From assembly GCF_004187715.1 (NCBI RefSeq), contig NZ_QZWF01000002.1, positions 992,001 through 1,056,000 on the forward strand: DNA of 64,000 nucleotides, given 5' to 3'. The notes under the pieces are model-generated. The model was not told the DNA's origin, made no database searches, and was given only the letters and a program-made list of their open reading frames with translations. This document shows, piece by piece, positions 61,029 through 64,000 of this stretch; within the stretch, counting starts at the first letter, position 1, and every line of letters begins with the position of its first letter. The position numbers were made by a program, and so were the translations under genes. Origin of the DNA: Streptomyces sp. F001 (lineage in GTDB: Bacteria; Actinomycetota; Actinomycetes; Streptomycetales; Streptomycetaceae).

Positions 61029-63048
61029 CGCCTACCTCTATATCCGGCAGTCCACCCTCAAACAGGTGATCAACAACACCGAGTCCACCGCCCGGCAGTA
61101 CGCCCTTCGCGGCCGTGCGGTCGCGTTGGGCTGGGACCACTCCCAGATCATCGTCATTGATACCGATCAGGGCCAGTCCGGCGCCTCCACCGAGGGCCGC
61201 GACGGCTTCCAGCGCCTGGTCGCCGAAGTCGGCATGGGCCACGCCGGGATCGTCCTCGGCCTGGAGGTCTCCCGCCTCGCCCGCAACAACACCGACTGGC
61301 ACCGGCTCCTGGAAATCTGCGCGTTGACCAGCACGCTGATCCTGGACGAGGACGGCCTCTACGACCCCGTGAACTTCAACGACAGATTGCTCCTCGGACT
61401 CAAAGGCACGATGTCGGAGGCGGAGTTGCACCTGCTCAAGGCCCGTCTGCGGGGCGGATCGCTGTCCAAAGCACGACGCGGTGAGCTGATCCAGCCACTG
61501 CCCGTCGGTCTCGTCTACGACCACGCCAACCGTGTGGTCCTCGATCCCGATGCCTCCATCCAGCAAGCCATCCGGCACCTGCTGACCACGTTCGCCGCCA
61601 CCGGCTCCGCCTACGCATGCGTCAAGGCATTCGCCGACGAGGGCCTCAAGTTCCCCCGCCGGATCCGCACCGGCCCCAACAAGGGCGAGCTGACCTGGGG
61701 ATTCCTGCAGCACCACCGAGTCCTGCAGATCCTGCACAACCCGCGCTATGCCGGCGCGTTCTTCTACGGACGGCGCCGCCAACGCCGCGGCCCCGGCGGC
61801 AAGACCACCAGCCGTGTGCTGCCCCGCGAGGACTGGACCGTGCTGATCACCGACGCGCATCCGGGCTATCTGACCTGGAGCGAGTTCGAGGCCAACCAGA
61901 CCCGGCTGGCCGAACTCGCCGCCGCCCGCGGCAGTGACCGCAAAGCCTCTCCGCCCCGCGAAGGCAACGCGCTGCTGCAGGGCGTGGTCTCCTGCGGCAA
62001 GTGCGGCCGCCGCATGACCGTCCGCTACCAGCACTACAAGGGCACCGGAAAACCCATCTACGTCTGTCAGTTCGAGGGAATCCGCAACGCGGTCCCCATC
62101 TGCCAGACCATGGTCGGCGACCAGATCGACGCCGCCGTCGGCGAGCTGCTGCTGGCCACCCTCACCCCGCTCACCCTCGAGGTCGCCCTGCGGGTCAGCG
62201 ACGAACTGACCGCCCGCGCCGAGGAAGCCGACCGGCTCCGCGCCGCCCACGTCGAACGCGCCCGTTACCGCGCCGACCTCGCCCGACGCCGCTACCTGTC
62301 CGTCGACCCCGCCAACCGGCTCGTCGCCGACACCCTGGAAGCCGACTGGAACGACGCCCTGCGCGAACTGGCCGAGGCCACCGAGGAGTACGAACGCGCC
62401 AAGAACACGGCGATCGGCCCGCTCTCGCCCGAGACGCGGGCCAGGATCACCGCGCTGGCCGCCGACTTCCCCCGACTCTGGAACGACCCGGCCACCCCGA
62501 TGCGGGAACGCAAACGCATGATCCGCCTCCTGGTCACCGACGTCACCCTCACCAAGACCGACCACATCCGCGTCGGCGTCGTCCTGCGCGGCGGGCAGAA
62601 CCACCAGCTCACCCTGCCCCGGCCGATGACCGCATGGGAACTGCGGCAGACCGACCCCGCTGTCATCACCGCGCTCGACGAACTCCTCGACGAGCACACC
62701 GACGCCCAGTGCGCGGCCATCCTCAACGAACGGGGCCTGGCCAGCGGCATGGGTCAGCCGTTCACCCGCGGCATGATCATTCACCTGCGGAACGCCTACC
62801 AACTACGCAGCCACCGCCAACGCCTCCTCGACGCGGGCATGCTGACCGTCTCCGAACTCGCCCGCCACCTCGGCGTCCACTTCCAGACCGTCAAACACTG
62901 GCGCCGAGACGGCATCATCACCGGCGTCCTGGCCAACGACAAGGGCGAGTACGTCTACCCGCTGCCCGGCCCCGACCTGGTCCGGCCCGTCATCGGCCGA
63001 CCACGCCGCAGCGTCCTGGACCCCGAATACTCCGCAACGACCCGATGA
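60967..63048 (+). CDS. Large serine recombinase with C-terminal HTH
   Basis: A 693-residue recombinase. The catalytic Ser29 lies in YLYIRQSTLKQV; the resolvase domain continues GRAVALGWDHSQIIVIDTDQ, LEVSRLARNNTDW and LLLGLKGTMSEAELHLLKAR. A Recombinase domain (about 190-290) and a zinc ribbon (CGKCGRR, then a later Cys pair) follow, then a coiled coil (about 400-470). Unusually, the C-terminus has a MerR/excisionase-like HTH (MLTVSELARHLGVHFQTVKH, WRRDGIITGVLANDKGEYVY). Starts at ATG 60967 or 60976; GGGGAG precedes. It catalyses site-specific DNA exchange through a Ser-DNA linkage. Confidence 0.92.
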   Translation: MLSMDATAAAGKVTREHLQRDAYLYIRQSTLKQVINNTESTARQYALRGRAVALGWDHSQIIVIDTDQGQSGASTEGRDGFQRLVAEVGMGHAGIVLGLEVSRLARNNTDWHRLLEICALTSTLILDEDGLYDPVNFNDRLLLGLKGTMSEAELHLLKARLRGGSLSKARRGELIQPLPVGLVYDHANRVVLDPDASIQQAIRHLLTTFAATGSAYACVKAFADEGLKFPRRIRTGPNKGELTWGFLQHHRVLQILHNPRYAGAFFYGRRRQRRGPGGKTTSRVLPREDWTVLITDAHPGYLTWSEFEANQTRLAELAAARGSDRKASPPREGNALLQGVVSCGKCGRRMTVRYQHYKGTGKPIYVCQFEGIRNAVPICQTMVGDQIDAAVGELLLATLTPLTLEVALRVSDELTARAEEADRLRAAHVERARYRADLARRRYLSVDPANRLVADTLEADWNDALRELAEATEEYERAKNTAIGPLSPETRARITALAADFPRLWNDPATPMRERKRMIRLLVTDVTLTKTDHIRVGVVLRGGQNHQLTLPRPMTAWELRQTDPAVITALDELLDEHTDAQCAAILNERGLASGMGQPFTRGMIIHLRNAYQLRSHRQRLLDAGMLTVSELARHLGVHFQTVKHWRRDGIITGVLANDKGEYVYPLPGPDLVRPVIGRPRRSVLDPEYSATTR

Positions 63049-63062
63049 GGTGCAGTGTGATG

Positions 63063-63204
63063 ACAGACGTTTGTCCTTCGGCTTCGAGGCCCTCGCGGGG
63101 TCCACCAACGCGCCGTAATGAGTGGCGAGTTCGGCATACGCCTTGTTGATTTTCGGGTCGTAGAGGTCGGGCTTGTCGACACCGGTCTTCAGGTTGTCGG
63201 GCAC
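63063..63204 (-). pseudogene. istA: IS21 istA-type fragment (minus strand)
   Basis: About 47 codons: VPDNLKTGVDKPDLYDPKIN, AYAELATHYGALVDPARASK and PKDK. These match the central part of an IstA of the IS408/IS1162 subtype, different from the one at 58788-59690. Both ends are missing. Confidence 0.78.
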
Positions 63205-63317
63205 CAGCCGGCGTGGGACGCCTCTAATACGCGGGTCTCGATGTCAAGTCTCCGGCTGCGTTTGAGAAGCTGCTCAAGACACTCTTGTTGACCGCGAAGC
63301 GCCGAGCTGGGGAGCCC

Positions 63318-64000
63318 GTGGACGTTGTTGAGCACGAGCTGAACCGTCCCTGGGAAGGCGTTCTCGCCGCTCCCGCCCGCGGCAGTGACGTCGGCGTCCT
63401 GGTCCTGGCCGGTTCCAGCGGACGCATCGAACGCGAACGAGCACGTATCCTCGCTCAGCAGGGCATCGCGGCTCTGTCCATCCGCTGGTTCGGCGGACCA
63501 GGGCAGTCTCCGGGAATCTGCGAGATCCCCCTGGAAACCTTCACCGCTGCGGTCGACTTCCTCACCAAGACCGGGGTCCGGCGCATCGGCATCCTCGGTG
63601 TCTCCAAGGGCGCTGAAGCAGCTCTGCTCACGGCCGTGCACGACCCGCGCGTCGACGTTGTCATCGCGCTGTCGCCCACCTCGCGAGTCTGGTGCAATGT
63701 AGGTCCGGGCCCCGATGGGGAACAGCGCCCGTATCGGTCTTCCTGGACCTGGCAGGGGCAGCCCCTGCCTTTTGTTCCGCTGGATGACTCCTGGACCCCT
63801 GTCAACCACGGCAGCGGTCCGGCCGCCATCCGCGGCTGGTACGAACTCAGCGAGCGGAGCTTCGCTCACCTGCTCCCTCGGGCAGAGATCCCCGTCGACA
63901 AGGCCCGGGCCGACCTGCTGCTCGTCGCCGGCGGCGACGACGCGATGTGGCCTTCTCTCCGCTTCGCCGAACAACTGGCAGAACGCCGACGCTCAGCCGG
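63318..64000 (+). CDS. Acyl-CoA thioesterase/dienelactone hydrolase-like protein, N-terminal part
   Basis: The frame is open to the window end. It reads VDVVEHELNRPWEGVLAAPA, VGVLVLAGSSGRIERERARI, LAQQGIAALSIRWFGGPGQS, the nucleophile elbow RIGILGVSKGAEAALLTAVH with Ser in GVSKGAE, and later LLLVAGGDDAMWPSLRFAEQ with the expected Asp. This is the BAAT/acyl-CoA thioester hydrolase C-terminal domain. The GTG at 63318 has GGGGAG close upstream; TTG at 63285 or 63288 are alternatives. The frame is closed by a stop at 63225, so no longer start exists. The 3' end is outside the window. Confidence 0.75.
   Translation, partial: MDVVEHELNRPWEGVLAAPARGSDVGVLVLAGSSGRIERERARILAQQGIAALSIRWFGGPGQSPGICEIPLETFTAAVDFLTKTGVRRIGILGVSKGAEAALLTAVHDPRVDVVIALSPTSRVWCNVGPGPDGEQRPYRSSWTWQGQPLPFVPLDDSWTPVNHGSGPAAIRGWYELSERSFAHLLPRAEIPVDKARADLLLVAGGDDAMWPSLRFAEQLAERRRSA

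Larger units (their letters stand above)
59691..63062 (+). mobile_element. Serine-recombinase transposable module
   Basis: Four plus-strand genes in a row (DUF5372-like, HTH protein, a 114-aa protein and a large serine recombinase) lie between two IS21 istA remnants that both read on the minus strand. Overlapping or closely spaced genes and the fixed order suggest a unit that moves by serine-recombinase action. Exact ends are not known. Confidence 0.6.

Noticed and set aside
60577..62802. A 741-codon minus-strand open frame opposite the serine recombinase
   Set aside because: Antisense shadow of the recombinase gene, repetitive Gly/Val/Leu composition and no family features.

Overview
The window is GC-rich actinobacterial DNA, most probably from a Streptomyces or close relative. 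Supporting this are strong GC bias at third codon positions, frequent GTG starts, a SARP-type regulator, an ECF41-type sigma factor, a LuxR-family ATPase regulator, a PAS/GAF/SpoIIE phosphatase, and insertion sequences typical of streptomycetes. I found no tRNA, rRNA, ribosomal-protein or core-metabolism genes. The large amount of mobile DNA suggests an accessory region, such as a chromosome arm or linear plasmid. That placement is inference.

Layout. 1-2.6 kb: end of a sugar ABC permease gene, a secreted GH43 glycosidase and an IS256 fragment. 2.6-7.8 kb: a SpoIIE-type phosphatase, then a small HxlR regulon (enoyl-CoA hydratase, SDR, HxlR) with two related operator-like palindromes. 7.8-18.6 kb: a broken peptidase E gene beside a two-gene insertion sequence, then an ISL3 element whose transposase gene is split by two tandem group II introns, then an IS110 element. 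18.8-25.3 kb: an ECF41 sigma factor/NAD(P)H dehydrogenase operon, an IS4 element, a DUF6000 gene and a RelE-type toxin-antitoxin pair. 25.3-30 kb: mostly transposase debris around a membrane/spermidine-synthase fusion protein. 30-34.6 kb: an acetyltransferase, a VOC protein, and a SARP regulator divergent from an alpha/beta hydrolase. 35-37.1 kb: an IS200/IS605-type element with tnpB and a previously unlisted 53-aa ribbon-helix-helix-like gene overlapping it, inserted in a hypothetical gene. 37.2-44.1 kb: a redox cluster organised around a LysR regulator (MFS exporter, amine oxidase and zinc alcohol dehydrogenase on one side; ABM-like protein, DinB, SDR and AhpD-like protein on the other). 44.1-47.4 kb: an IS701 element and an IS1634 element next to each other, both at CTAG targets. 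47.5-56.3 kb: small hypotheticals, a large LuxR ATPase regulator and two copies of an epoxide hydrolase gene separated by a second, intact IS1634 element. 56.4-63.2 kb: IS21 fragments surrounding a serine-recombinase module. 63.3-64 kb: start of an acyl-CoA thioesterase-like hydrolase that runs out of the window.

How the genes work together. The host genes look like small, self-regulated catabolic or stress cassettes (HxlR, SARP, LysR, LuxR-ATPase and ECF41 units), each with one to several oxidoreductases or hydrolases. Transposition has since cut several of them: peptidase E, the AhpD-like gene, the 195-aa hypothetical gene, a GNAT gene and a secreted protein are all broken. The most unusual items are the RHH-TnpB overlapping gene pair, the tandem group II introns inside a transposase gene, the two-gene IS with a coiled-coil/winged-helix partner found at two loci, and the multi-gene serine-recombinase module.
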